A stretch of DNA of 64,000 bases, from assembly GCF_024198215.1 (NCBI RefSeq), contig NZ_JAKCFA010000013.1:124001-188000 (forward strand), given 5' to 3'. The DNA is from Myxococcus qinghaiensis (GTDB taxonomy: Bacteria; Myxococcota; Myxococcia; Myxococcales; Myxococcaceae). The notes under the pieces were generated by a model. It made no database searches. It had not been told where the DNA came from and was given only the letters and a program-made list of their open reading frames with translations. This document shows, piece after piece, positions 45,051 through 53,324 of this stretch (its first letter is position 1; each line of letters opens with the position of its first letter). The translations under genes were made by a program, and so were the position numbers.

Positions 45051-45368
45051 ATGAGCAGCGACAACGACACCTGGGGACCACGGCTCGTCAGCGTCCCCCT
45101 CGTCGGCGCGGTGAGCGACTACCTCCAACGCATCCAGGACCTGGGCGCCGTGGAGGGCCCGGGTGGCGCGGTGGGACTCAACCCCGCGCTGGAGCCGGTG
45201 ATGGAGGCGCTGCACCACCTGCTCGCTGGTGGCGAGGTGGAGGTCCGCGTCACGCGGCGTGGCCACCCCCGGCTGGTCCAGGAGCTGCGCCAGCGCGTCG
45301 ACGACGCCACCCGCGAGGTGAACGAGCTCCAGCGAGTGGCGGGTTGCACCCTGTCCACCACCGTATGA
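45051..45368 (+). CDS. Small soluble protein of unknown function (first gene of four-gene operon)
   Basis: 105 residues from ATG 45051 (GGGGAG upstream). It has a mixed helical pattern with two helices toward the end (NPALEPVMEALHHLLAG and PRLVQELRQRVDDATREVNELQRVA). No family recognised. Its stop overlaps the kinase ATG (ATGA), so it is co-translated with the kinase and may regulate or partner it. Confidence 0.7.
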   Translation: MSSDNDTWGPRLVSVPLVGAVSDYLQRIQDLGAVEGPGGAVGLNPALEPVMEALHHLLAGGEVEVRVTRRGHPRLVQELRQRVDDATREVNELQRVAGCTLSTTV

Positions 45369-46720
45369 GTCCTCGCGTGGCGGGCGCCGCCGCCGTCATG
45401 GCCTCCTTCCGACGCTGGACGCGCGCCCAGGACAGCGCGGAGGTGCTCGCCGCCGCGAGCGTGGGGGCCTGGTGGGCGCTCACCACCGTGGTGCTGGCGG
45501 TGCTCGCCGCCGTCGCGTGGGCCCCGGGCGCGAGCACCCTCTTCGGCATCTCCTTCGCCGACGGCCTCTTGTGCGCGTCCCCCATGCTGGTCAGCGGCCT
45601 GCTCTTCTCCGCGGTGCACCGGAAGCGGCGCCACATCGAGACGTGGGGCTGGCTGTGGCTGCTGCTCGGCGTCACGTCGCTGCACTTCTTCCTCGCCGCG
45701 CTGATGGCGATGTCGGAGCTGCAGGGCGCCACCGTCATCACCTCCCTCTTCCTCTTCACCACCGCGTTCCACGGCCGGCTGCACCGGGTGACCCCCAGGC
45801 AGCCCTTCCTGGCGCTGGGCACGGCGCTGGCGCTGGTGGCCGCGCTGCCCCTGCTGGAGAGCCACGAGCACCTGGTGTTGTTCGGCGTCATCGGCCCCGC
45901 GGCCCTCACCGCGGAGCTGTACCTGGGCACCTTCGCCGTGCAGCACGACAGGGCCCGCGCGGAGGCGGAGCGCCTGCGCGCCGCGGTGCAGGCGCAGCTC
46001 TTGGAGCAGCAGGAGCAGGACGTGGGGCGGCTGTCGCGCGCGCTGGGGGAAATCCTCGGCTACCACCACGAGCTGGACAGCGCGCTCATGTCGGCGGGCA
46101 CCGCGGCGGACATGCTGGCCGTGCTCGGCGTGCAGCGCAACGCGCTGGCCCGAGGGGACTTCGAGGACCTGGTCAAGACGCTCAACGACAGCCTCACGCA
46201 GATTCGGAACATGGTCTCCGAGATTCGCGCGAAGGGCCGGCGCTACGTCGGCTCGGAGCCGGAGCCGGTGGAGCTGACGCCGCTCTTGGAGGGCGTGCGC
46301 ACCAGCATGGGCCTGCGCTACCCGGACGTGGACATCGAAGTGGCGGTGGAGCCGGGGCAGCCGCTGCGCGCGCTGATGCGCGGCGGGGCCACCACGCTGC
46401 GGCGGGTGGTGGAGAACCTGGTGCTCAACGCCTGCGAGGGAGACGGCAAGCAGGGCGCCTCGCGCGTGAGCATCCAGGCGCGCGTGGAGCCGCTCAGCGG
46501 AAGGCTGGAGGTGGTCATCGCGGACGACGGCCCGGGCTTCCCCGCCGCGCTCCTCGATGTCCCCGCCGAGGAGCTCTACACGTCCAAGCCCGAGGGCACC
46601 GGCCTGGGCCTGTACACCAGTGAGTGCCTGCTGCGCGCCAGCGGCGGAATGCTGTACCGACGCAACGCCCCGGACGGCGGAGCCCTGCTGCGCCTGTTCC
46701 TGCCCAGGGAGTACCGATGA
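45365..46720 (+). CDS. Membrane-embedded histidine kinase
   Basis: 451 residues. About six membrane helices (residues about 30-200) form the sensor with no large extracellular domain. A coiled linker follows, then a phosphoacceptor region (LGYHHELDSALMSA) and a HATPase domain with N-box VVENLVLNACEGDG, DDGPGFP and GTGLGLYT. There is no receiver or regulator gene adjacent. It is coupled by ATGA overlaps both to the small protein before it and to the isoprenoid-synthase-like gene after it, an unusual arrangement for a kinase. Confidence 0.82.
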   Translation: MSPRVAGAAAVMASFRRWTRAQDSAEVLAAASVGAWWALTTVVLAVLAAVAWAPGASTLFGISFADGLLCASPMLVSGLLFSAVHRKRRHIETWGWLWLLLGVTSLHFFLAALMAMSELQGATVITSLFLFTTAFHGRLHRVTPRQPFLALGTALALVAALPLLESHEHLVLFGVIGPAALTAELYLGTFAVQHDRARAEAERLRAAVQAQLLEQQEQDVGRLSRALGEILGYHHELDSALMSAGTAADMLAVLGVQRNALARGDFEDLVKTLNDSLTQIRNMVSEIRAKGRRYVGSEPEPVELTPLLEGVRTSMGLRYPDVDIEVAVEPGQPLRALMRGGATTLRRVVENLVLNACEGDGKQGASRVSIQARVEPLSGRLEVVIADDGPGFPAALLDVPAEELYTSKPEGTGLGLYTSECLLRASGGMLYRRNAPDGGALLRLFLPREYR

Positions 46721-47454
46721 GCGGAGGAGCCCTTTATCAGGAGGCCCTGCGGGTGCTGCGGCGACTGGAGCTGCCCGAGGAGTCGGAGCACGACGTGCTC
46801 GCCGCGCTGGAGGCCGCGCAGCCCGGCCCGCTGCCCCTGTTCTACGAGGCGGGCGCGGAGGCTGGACTGGAGCGCCCCGTGCTGACGGCGCGCGGCGTGG
46901 GCCTCTTCTTCAACTTCTGCGCGGGAAACCTCGCCGACGACCTCATCGACGGCGACTGCACCTACTACGACGCGCCCGTGCGCGTGGCCCCGTGCACGCA
47001 GTTCCTCCTGCAGAACCTGGCCTGGGCCACGCTGGCCGAGCCTCGCGCGCACGTGCCCCTGAACGCGCTGGAGGAGAGCGCGCGCCTGCTGGCCCAGGCG
47101 GCGGGACCGCAGGCGCTGGAGGTACGCGCCCGGGAGTGGAGCGCGCCCTTGTTCCGCCGGGTGGCGGAGGGCATCGCCGGGCGGCAGTGGGCCGCGTACC
47201 TGCGCGTGCTCTGGGCACAGACGCGGCTGGAGGAGCGCGCGGTGTCGGTGGGCATGAGCCTGGGCATGGCCGCGCACGTGGCGGAGGACATCCGCTCCCG
47301 GGACACGCGCTTCACCTCCATGCCCGCGAGCGACAGGCTCACGGTGGTGACGTGGGGCAGGCAGGCCGCGGAGGCGCTGCGCGCCGAGGACCTGCGCTGC
47401 CTGGACGCGGCGCTGCGGCGCATCGAACCGATACTTCCGGAGGTGGAGTCATGA
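46717..47454 (+). CDS. Isoprenoid-synthase-fold protein
   Basis: 245 residues, all-helical. The first aspartate-rich motif is NLADDLIDGD (about 72-81, the FARM-like DDxxD). The second is weaker, AAHVAEDIRSRDTRF (EDxxxxD) in place of the usual DDxxD. AGRQWAAYLRVLWAQTRLEERAVSVGMSLG matches the core of polyprenyl synthetases or class I terpene synthases. It could condense or cyclise a prenyl diphosphate, or be a diverged regulator. It is coupled to a kinase upstream and a methyltransferase downstream. Confidence 0.62.
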   Translation: MSGGALYQEALRVLRRLELPEESEHDVLAALEAAQPGPLPLFYEAGAEAGLERPVLTARGVGLFFNFCAGNLADDLIDGDCTYYDAPVRVAPCTQFLLQNLAWATLAEPRAHVPLNALEESARLLAQAAGPQALEVRAREWSAPLFRRVAEGIAGRQWAAYLRVLWAQTRLEERAVSVGMSLGMAAHVAEDIRSRDTRFTSMPASDRLTVVTWGRQAAEALRAEDLRCLDAALRRIEPILPEVES

Positions 47455-48320
47455 GGGCGGAACCCACGCGGAGCGAGGCCCGTCATGACGCGGTGGCCGC
47501 CTACTACGAGGAGAAGACGGAGCGCATCCTCCGTCGCTACGGGCCCGGGCCCCGCATCCACTTCCACGTGGGACTGGTGGACGACGTGCCTCCCCCGGGC
47601 GAGCCGGAGCCGCTCGTGCGTGAGCGCGTCCACGCCTCGCAGGAGGCGCTGCTCGCGGAGCTGGCGCGCGCGGTGGGCCGCTTCCCGAACGGGGGCGACG
47701 TGCTGGACGTGGGCTGTGGCCTGGGCGGCGGCGCGCTGTACTGGGCCGCCGAGCATCAGGCGTGGGTGACGGCGGTGACGAACGTGGCCACGCACGTGGA
47801 GCTGGTGCGCACGTTCGCCGAAATCGAGGGCGTGGGCGCGCGCGTGAAGCCGCTGCACTGTGACGCGCTCGCGGTGCCGGGCCGCGCGTGCTTCGACGCC
47901 GTCATCGCGGTGGAGAGCAGCAGCTACCTGCCACGCGCGGAGTGGTTCCGCCGCGTGCGCACGCTCCTGCGGCCCGGGGGCGTGGTGGCCATCGCCGACT
48001 GCTTCCTCGGCCGCCCCGAGCTGGCCGCGCCCTTCGACCGGTACTGGCGCACGCGCATCGGCTCCCTGGATGAATACCTGTCCACCGCGCACGCCGCCGG
48101 CCTGGAGCTGGAGGTCCGCGACGACGTGTCCGCGCGCGCGGTGGGCTTCTGGTCCCTCACGCTGGAGCTGCTCGCGCACGAGCGCTTCGCGGCCCCTGGC
48201 CAACCTCCGTCACGCGTCCTCGCCCGGGGGGAGTCCCGCCGCGAGCACCTGCGACTCCAGCAGGCGCTGATGGATGGCGGACTGGAGTACGCGCTGCTCG
48301 TGCTGCGCCGCGAGGACTGA
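47451..48320 (+). CDS. SAM methyltransferase, terpene/sterol C-methyltransferase-like
   Basis: 289 residues. The N-terminal YYEEKTERILRRYGPGPRIHFHVGLVDD is the lid region seen in geranyl-diphosphate and sterol-type C-methyltransferases. SAM motif I is DVLDVGCGLGGGALYWA, followed by VTAVTNVATHVELVRT, CFDAVIAVESSSYL and RPGGVVAIADCFLG. Class and neighbour suggest methylation of a prenyl or related lipid substrate; the exact substrate is unknown. The ATG overlaps the stop of the isoprenoid-synthase-like gene. Confidence 0.75.
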   Translation: MRAEPTRSEARHDAVAAYYEEKTERILRRYGPGPRIHFHVGLVDDVPPPGEPEPLVRERVHASQEALLAELARAVGRFPNGGDVLDVGCGLGGGALYWAAEHQAWVTAVTNVATHVELVRTFAEIEGVGARVKPLHCDALAVPGRACFDAVIAVESSSYLPRAEWFRRVRTLLRPGGVVAIADCFLGRPELAAPFDRYWRTRIGSLDEYLSTAHAAGLELEVRDDVSARAVGFWSLTLELLAHERFAAPGQPPSRVLARGESRREHLRLQQALMDGGLEYALLVLRRED

Positions 48321-48452
48321 GGGCCGCCGAGTCGACAGCGCGCCTGTCCTCCGGCCCGGGGCTGACGAGGAGGCAAGCACCCCGGGACGACGTGCCTCGC
48401 GAGAAGCGCGACCCCAGCCTTGGGCCAGTCTTTAAAAGGGGAGGTACGCGCG

Positions 48453-48653
48453 ATGAGGACTTTCACGCGATGGTTGACGGTAGCGGCGGTGGCGGCGGCC
48501 CTGACGATGACGGGGTGTCGGGAGCGGAGTCGGGAGGACAACTCGGGGGCCATGGGCGGCTCCGGTAACAACAAGGACGCCCTGAACCACCAGGGCACCG
48601 GCGGCTCCGGCCAGCCGCAGATGCAGGGCACGGACGCGGGCACCGTGCGGTAG
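48453..48653 (+). CDS. Small lipoprotein
   Basis: 66 residues from ATG 48453, with GGGGAGG upstream. Signal and lipobox VAAALTMTGC; the mature part (about 45 residues) is Gly/Asn/Gln/Ser-rich and probably unfolded. It lies alone between the kinase operon and the carboxypeptidase-regulatory-like paralogs. Role unknown; such peptides are common on myxobacterial surfaces. Confidence 0.75.
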   Translation: MRTFTRWLTVAAVAAALTMTGCRERSREDNSGAMGGSGNNKDALNHQGTGGSGQPQMQGTDAGTVR

Positions 48654-48721
48654 CCCTCGCCGCGACAGGTGGGCTCCGGCTGTTATCCTGACGACTCGTC
48701 GTCGGACAGCCGGAGCACATC

Positions 48722-51700
48722 ATGCGCGGGTGGATTGTGGGGGGCGTCATCGCTGGAGTGCTCGCGGCGCTCCTGGGGTGGTGGATGCTCGGAGGCACCG
48801 AAGCTCCGGAGCCCATGCGCGAAGTCGCTCCAGCGCCCCGACGTGTGCCGGTGGACACGCTTCCGCGCACGTCCGCGCCCACGCGCGCGGCGCAGGGAGC
48901 GGGACGGTCCATTCGCGGCACCGTGGTGGACTCGCTGGGTCGACCCGTGGCCGGCGCTCGCGTCTCCGCGTCGTGGCCGGAGGCGGGCGAGACGCTGTCG
49001 GAAATTCCCTGTCCCGACGAGGCCCTTCCCTCATGGGAGGCGCTGGTCGATTCGGACGCACCGCGGCGCAAGCTCCCGTGGTGCCTGCCGCAGGTGGAGG
49101 ACATCCTCACCCCGCTGCTGCTCGCCCGGCGGGGCGAGGTCACCATCCACGCGGAGGCCGTGTCGGGCGAAGACGGCGCCTTCGTGCTGGAGGGACTTCC
49201 CGAGGGCCCTCAAACCCTCCTCGCGCTCTCCGAGAAGGGCACCGCGCTGCGCCCCGCCGTGCCCTCCGGCGTCCAGGACGTGGAGCTGGTCCTGGAGCAG
49301 CCGTGGTTCTTGACGGGCATCGTGCTCGGAGACGGCAAGCCGCTGGCGGGCGCCTCGGTGACGGCGGTCAGCATGCACCACACCCGCTTCTTCGACACGA
49401 GCACGGACGACCAGGGCCGCTTCAAGGTGGGGCCCCTTCCTCGACAGAGCTACCAGGTGCTCGCGACGAAGGAAGGTTGGCTGGCGTCGTTGGACCCAGA
49501 CCGGTACGGCGACAACCCTCGGGAGGTGGTGCTGTATCGGCCCCGCGTGCTCCACGGCCGGGTGCTGTCCGACGGAGCCCCCGTGGCGGGCGTGGAGGTC
49601 CGGGCATCGCGCGCGGCCATGGACGACGGGGCTCCGGTTCCCCGGACGAAGACGGACGCGCAGGGACGCTTCGAGCTCGACCTGAGCACGGGCAAGTACG
49701 CGCTCACCGTGGAGCACGGTGGCCGGTATGCCTTCGCGCGGGTGGAGCTGGACTCGAAGCCTCCGCCCGAGGTCGTGCTGAAGCTGGGCGAGGCGCTCCA
49801 CGTCGAGGGCACGGTGTTCGACGACGCGCGCGGTCGGGTGGAGGGGGCGCGCGTGAAGGCGCGCTTCTCGCGAGGGGGACGGGAGACATTGGAGACCGTC
49901 ACCGAGGCGGACGGCCGCTACCGTCTGGGCCCCGTGGAGCCCGGCCACTGGGAGTTCACCGTCGAGGCTCGCGGCCATGCGGACCTGACGATGGGCCAGG
50001 AGCACGAGCTGGCCGTCGGCATGGGCCCTCGGGACTTCACGCTGAAGCGCACGCAGACCCTCACCGGTCGCGTCGTGGACAGCGCGGGCCGGCCGATATC
50101 GGGCGTGCCCCTGGCGATGGAGCCGCTGGGAATCGACAGTCCTCTGGACTACGAGCCGCAGGAGTCGGCCTTCTCGGACCGGGACGGCCGCTTCGTGATG
50201 GATGCCACCCGGCCCGGCTCCTACGAAATCACGGCGCGCAGCGAGGACTACGTCCAGGAGAGCGTGGTGGCGAAGGTCCCCGGCCGCGAGGTGACGCTCA
50301 CCTTGAGCGCGGGCGCGACGGTGGAGGGGACGGTGACGGACATGAAGGGCCTGCCGCTGGCGCGGTTCATCGTGAACGTGCTCCCGAGAGACCATGACGA
50401 CGACGAGGAGCGCTTCCTGGAGACGCAGGGCACCGATGACCAGGGCCACTTCCGCCGCAAGGGCATCCATCCGGGACGCTATCGCGTGGAGGCGAAGCAG
50501 AAGTCCTCCAGCGTGGACCGGAGGGCCTGGGCCGACGTGGAGCTGCTGGCCGACACGGTGACGAAGGTGGAGCTGCGGCTCCAGGAGGAGCACTCACTGG
50601 AGGGCATCGCCGTCGACACCTCGGGGCGACCGGTCCAGGGCCTCACCGTGCGAGCCCGGTCCCTGGTCAAGGACGACGGTCCCAAGTTCATCGAGATGCG
50701 AGAGGACAGCCACGAGACCCCGTTCGGGGTCCTCACGGATGCGGAGGGGCGCTTCGTCCTGCGCGGCCTGGGACCCGTCGACCATGCCTTGCGCACCATC
50801 AAACCAGGCCATGAGCTGCTGCCGGAACGTTGCTCGGGAATCGTGCCCGGAGACGAGGAGGTCCACGTCACCGCGGACACGAAGCAGGTGCGGCTGGTGT
50901 TCCGGCGCCACCCCCACGTCCGGGGACGGCTGCTCGGAGCGGACGGCGCGCCCCAGCGCGACTTCTCCGTCGGAGACACGCGGGTCCAGAGCGAGGACGG
51001 CACCTTCGCCATCCCGCTCCACGAGCAGCCCATCACCCGTCAGTACATCTTCAGCGTCTACGAGCAGCCCAAGGTGACGCGCGCGGTGAAGGGCGGCGTG
51101 GACGCGGCGGATGTCGACCTGGGAGAGATACGGCTGGAGGAGGGGCGCTCCCTCCAGGGACAGGTGTTGGACGCGGAGACAGGCGCGCCGGTGAAGGGCG
51201 TCACGGTCCGCATCGACGCCGAGCCTGACGAGGACGGGCAGCGGGGCCAGCTCGCGGGCGCGCGCACGAACGACGACGGCGAGTTCTATCTCGACAAGGT
51301 GGCCTCCGGCCCCCACACGCTCCGGATGAGCCACGAAGGCCACTACCGCGAGCTGCTCGTGCCGGTGTCCGCCACGCAGGAGAAGGTGACGGCGCGGATG
51401 GAGTCCGGCGCTCGGGTGAAGGTGACGGCGAAGAACCGCCAGGGCCGCCCGGTGGACGGGTTCGTCAGCTACCAGGGGCCTGGAGGCGCTGAAGGCCTGT
51501 TCGAGCTGGGCAAGGGCATGGCCGAGCTGCGCGGCCTGGAGCCCGGACGCTACGCACTCCGGCTGACGGCGCGGCTGCGCAATGAGCCCCTCCCGGACTT
51601 CCAGCCGATGAGCGTGGACCTGCCCGAGCGAGGAGCGCTGTCGGTGGCCTTCCTGCCCGCGACGGGTGGTGCCACGGTGAAGGTGCGCCTGCCCACGCAA

Positions 51701-51979
51701 GAGGGCGTGGGCCTGGGGCTGGTGCCCGGCGGTGTGCCGCCGCCCAGCACCTGGTCGGCGCTGCGCCACCTCGTCTTCCAGACCCTCCCCTGGACGTACA
51801 AAGAGGAGGACCCGGAGGTCACCTTCACCCATGTCCCCGAGGGCAGGGTCACCGTCTTCTTCTACACGTCCGCCATGCCCGGTCGCTTCCACACCGAGGA
51901 GCTGGACATCCCGGCGGGAGGGACGGTGTCACTCACCCTACAGCCGTCCTGGAGGAGGCTCGACGTCGCGTCGAAGTGA
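48722..51979 (+). CDS. Carboxypeptidase-regulatory-like repeat protein, paralog 1
   Basis: 1085 residues. One N-terminal membrane helix (about 4-25) and a Pro/Arg-rich linker are followed by roughly ten beta-sandwich modules of the carboxypeptidase-regulatory-like (CarboxypepD_reg) type, each with G-x-V-x-D/L...P-(V/L)-x-G-(A/V) and a D-x-x-G-(R/H)-(F/Y) turn (e.g. IRGTVVDSLGRPVAGARVSASW, DDQGRFKVGPLP). It is anchored in the inner membrane with the modules outside. It is homologous to the two proteins at 56726 and 60060. It has an extended -10 (TG-T-TATCCT, 48681-48689). Binding partner unknown. Confidence 0.82.
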   Translation: MRGWIVGGVIAGVLAALLGWWMLGGTEAPEPMREVAPAPRRVPVDTLPRTSAPTRAAQGAGRSIRGTVVDSLGRPVAGARVSASWPEAGETLSEIPCPDEALPSWEALVDSDAPRRKLPWCLPQVEDILTPLLLARRGEVTIHAEAVSGEDGAFVLEGLPEGPQTLLALSEKGTALRPAVPSGVQDVELVLEQPWFLTGIVLGDGKPLAGASVTAVSMHHTRFFDTSTDDQGRFKVGPLPRQSYQVLATKEGWLASLDPDRYGDNPREVVLYRPRVLHGRVLSDGAPVAGVEVRASRAAMDDGAPVPRTKTDAQGRFELDLSTGKYALTVEHGGRYAFARVELDSKPPPEVVLKLGEALHVEGTVFDDARGRVEGARVKARFSRGGRETLETVTEADGRYRLGPVEPGHWEFTVEARGHADLTMGQEHELAVGMGPRDFTLKRTQTLTGRVVDSAGRPISGVPLAMEPLGIDSPLDYEPQESAFSDRDGRFVMDATRPGSYEITARSEDYVQESVVAKVPGREVTLTLSAGATVEGTVTDMKGLPLARFIVNVLPRDHDDDEERFLETQGTDDQGHFRRKGIHPGRYRVEAKQKSSSVDRRAWADVELLADTVTKVELRLQEEHSLEGIAVDTSGRPVQGLTVRARSLVKDDGPKFIEMREDSHETPFGVLTDAEGRFVLRGLGPVDHALRTIKPGHELLPERCSGIVPGDEEVHVTADTKQVRLVFRRHPHVRGRLLGADGAPQRDFSVGDTRVQSEDGTFAIPLHEQPITRQYIFSVYEQPKVTRAVKGGVDAADVDLGEIRLEEGRSLQGQVLDAETGAPVKGVTVRIDAEPDEDGQRGQLAGARTNDDGEFYLDKVASGPHTLRMSHEGHYRELLVPVSATQEKVTARMESGARVKVTAKNRQGRPVDGFVSYQGPGGAEGLFELGKGMAELRGLEPGRYALRLTARLRNEPLPDFQPMSVDLPERGALSVAFLPATGGATVKVRLPTQEGVGLGLVPGGVPPPSTWSALRHLVFQTLPWTYKEEDPEVTFTHVPEGRVTVFFYTSAMPGRFHTEELDIPAGGTVSLTLQPSWRRLDVASK

Positions 51980-52067
51980 GCGCTTCTTGCCTGCCTGACA
52001 GCACGCGGGAGCTGCGGGGTGGAAAGCAGGCTCCTCGTCGTGCTTCGGGTACGGTGCGGGCCTCGTC

Positions 52068-53324
52068 ATGCACTTCAAGTTCGTCCACGCCGCCGACCTG
52101 CACCTGGACACCCCCTTCCGTGGCGTGGCCGCTCAAGGCCCTCTGTTGGGGCGCTTCCAGGAGTCCACCTTCCGCGCGCTGTCGCGCATCGTCGACCTGT
52201 GCCTGCGCGAGCGCGTCGCCTTCCTCCTCCTGGCGGGAGACCTGTTCGAGGTGAAGGACCGCTCGGTGCGCGCGCGGCTGGTGCTGCGGCGCGAGCTGGG
52301 CCGGCTGCACGACGCGGGCATCGAGGCCTTCATCGTCCACGGCAATCATGATCCGCTCAGCGGCGACACCGGGACGCTCGGACTGCCGTCCTCCGTGAAG
52401 GTGTTCGGTCCGGACTGGGAGGAGGCGGAGGTGCGGCGCGAGGGACGACGGCTGTGCCGCGTGCAGGGCATCTCCTACCCGGACGTGGAGGTGCGCGACG
52501 ACTTGTCCGCGCGCTTCCGTCGCACCGGGGACGGCTTCAGCGTGGGCCTGCTGCACGCGAACCTGGGCGGCGCGGAGGGCCACGCCAACTACGCGCCCTG
52601 CACGCCCGCGGGCCTGGGCGCGCGCGGGCTGGACTACTGGGCGCTGGGGCACGTGCACACGCGCGCCGAGCTGATGCTGCCCGGCGGTGGCATCGCGGTG
52701 TACCCGGGCAATCCGCAGGGGCGACACGCGCTGGAGACAGGCGAGCGGGGCTGCGTGCTGGTGGAGGTGGAGGACGGCGGCATGCGGCGGCGCTTCGTGC
52801 CGGTGGACACGGTGCGCTGGCATCGGCTGGAGGTGCCGCTGACGGGAGTGGCCACGCTGGATGCGCTGCTGGGCACGGTGGGCGAGGTGGTGGAGGCGGA
52901 GTGCGCGCGGGAGCTGGATGGCCACGCGGTGCGCCTGGTGCTGACAGGGCGCGGGCCGCTGCATCGCGAGCTGGCGCGGCCCGGAGCGCTGGCGCAGTTG
53001 GAGGCGGACCTGCGCGCGCGGCTGGCGCAGGGACATCCGCCGGTGCTGCTGGAGTCGCTGCGGGATGGAAGTCGTCCGGAACTGGACTGGGAAGCCCTCC
53101 AGGCCGAAGGCGGCTTCGCGCGCACGTTGTTGGAAGAAGCGCGCTCGCTGGAAGAAAACCCGGCCGCGCTGGCGCGACTGTGGGAGCAGGAGGCGCTGGG
53201 CAGTCTGGGCCAGCGGCTGAAGCGCCTGGGGGTGGATGTGCTGGAGGCGCCACGAATGGAGTGGGTCTCCCGCGCGAGCCTGCTGGGCGTGGAGGCGCTG
53301 CACGAAGAGGAGGAGGGGGCATGA
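52068..53324 (+). CDS. SbcD/YhaO-like metallophosphoesterase nuclease subunit
   Basis: 418 residues. Metal-binding motifs in order: FVHAADLHLDTPF, LLAGDLFEVKD, FIVHGNHDPLSGD, and GHVHTRAEL near residue 200. This is the SbcD/Mre11-type phosphoesterase in the YhaO subgroup. It acts with the SMC-like ATPase encoded immediately downstream (ATGA overlap) to process DNA ends or hairpins. Confidence 0.9.
   Translation: MHFKFVHAADLHLDTPFRGVAAQGPLLGRFQESTFRALSRIVDLCLRERVAFLLLAGDLFEVKDRSVRARLVLRRELGRLHDAGIEAFIVHGNHDPLSGDTGTLGLPSSVKVFGPDWEEAEVRREGRRLCRVQGISYPDVEVRDDLSARFRRTGDGFSVGLLHANLGGAEGHANYAPCTPAGLGARGLDYWALGHVHTRAELMLPGGGIAVYPGNPQGRHALETGERGCVLVEVEDGGMRRRFVPVDTVRWHRLEVPLTGVATLDALLGTVGEVVEAECARELDGHAVRLVLTGRGPLHRELARPGALAQLEADLRARLAQGHPPVLLESLRDGSRPELDWEALQAEGGFARTLLEEARSLEENPAALARLWEQEALGSLGQRLKRLGVDVLEAPRMEWVSRASLLGVEALHEEEEGA

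Noticed and set aside
44849..45364. N-terminal extension of the kinase frame by over 170 codons
   Set aside because: The preceding 105-residue gene has a good ribosome site and its stop overlaps the kinase ATG at 45365; the extension is Arg/Pro-rich low complexity.
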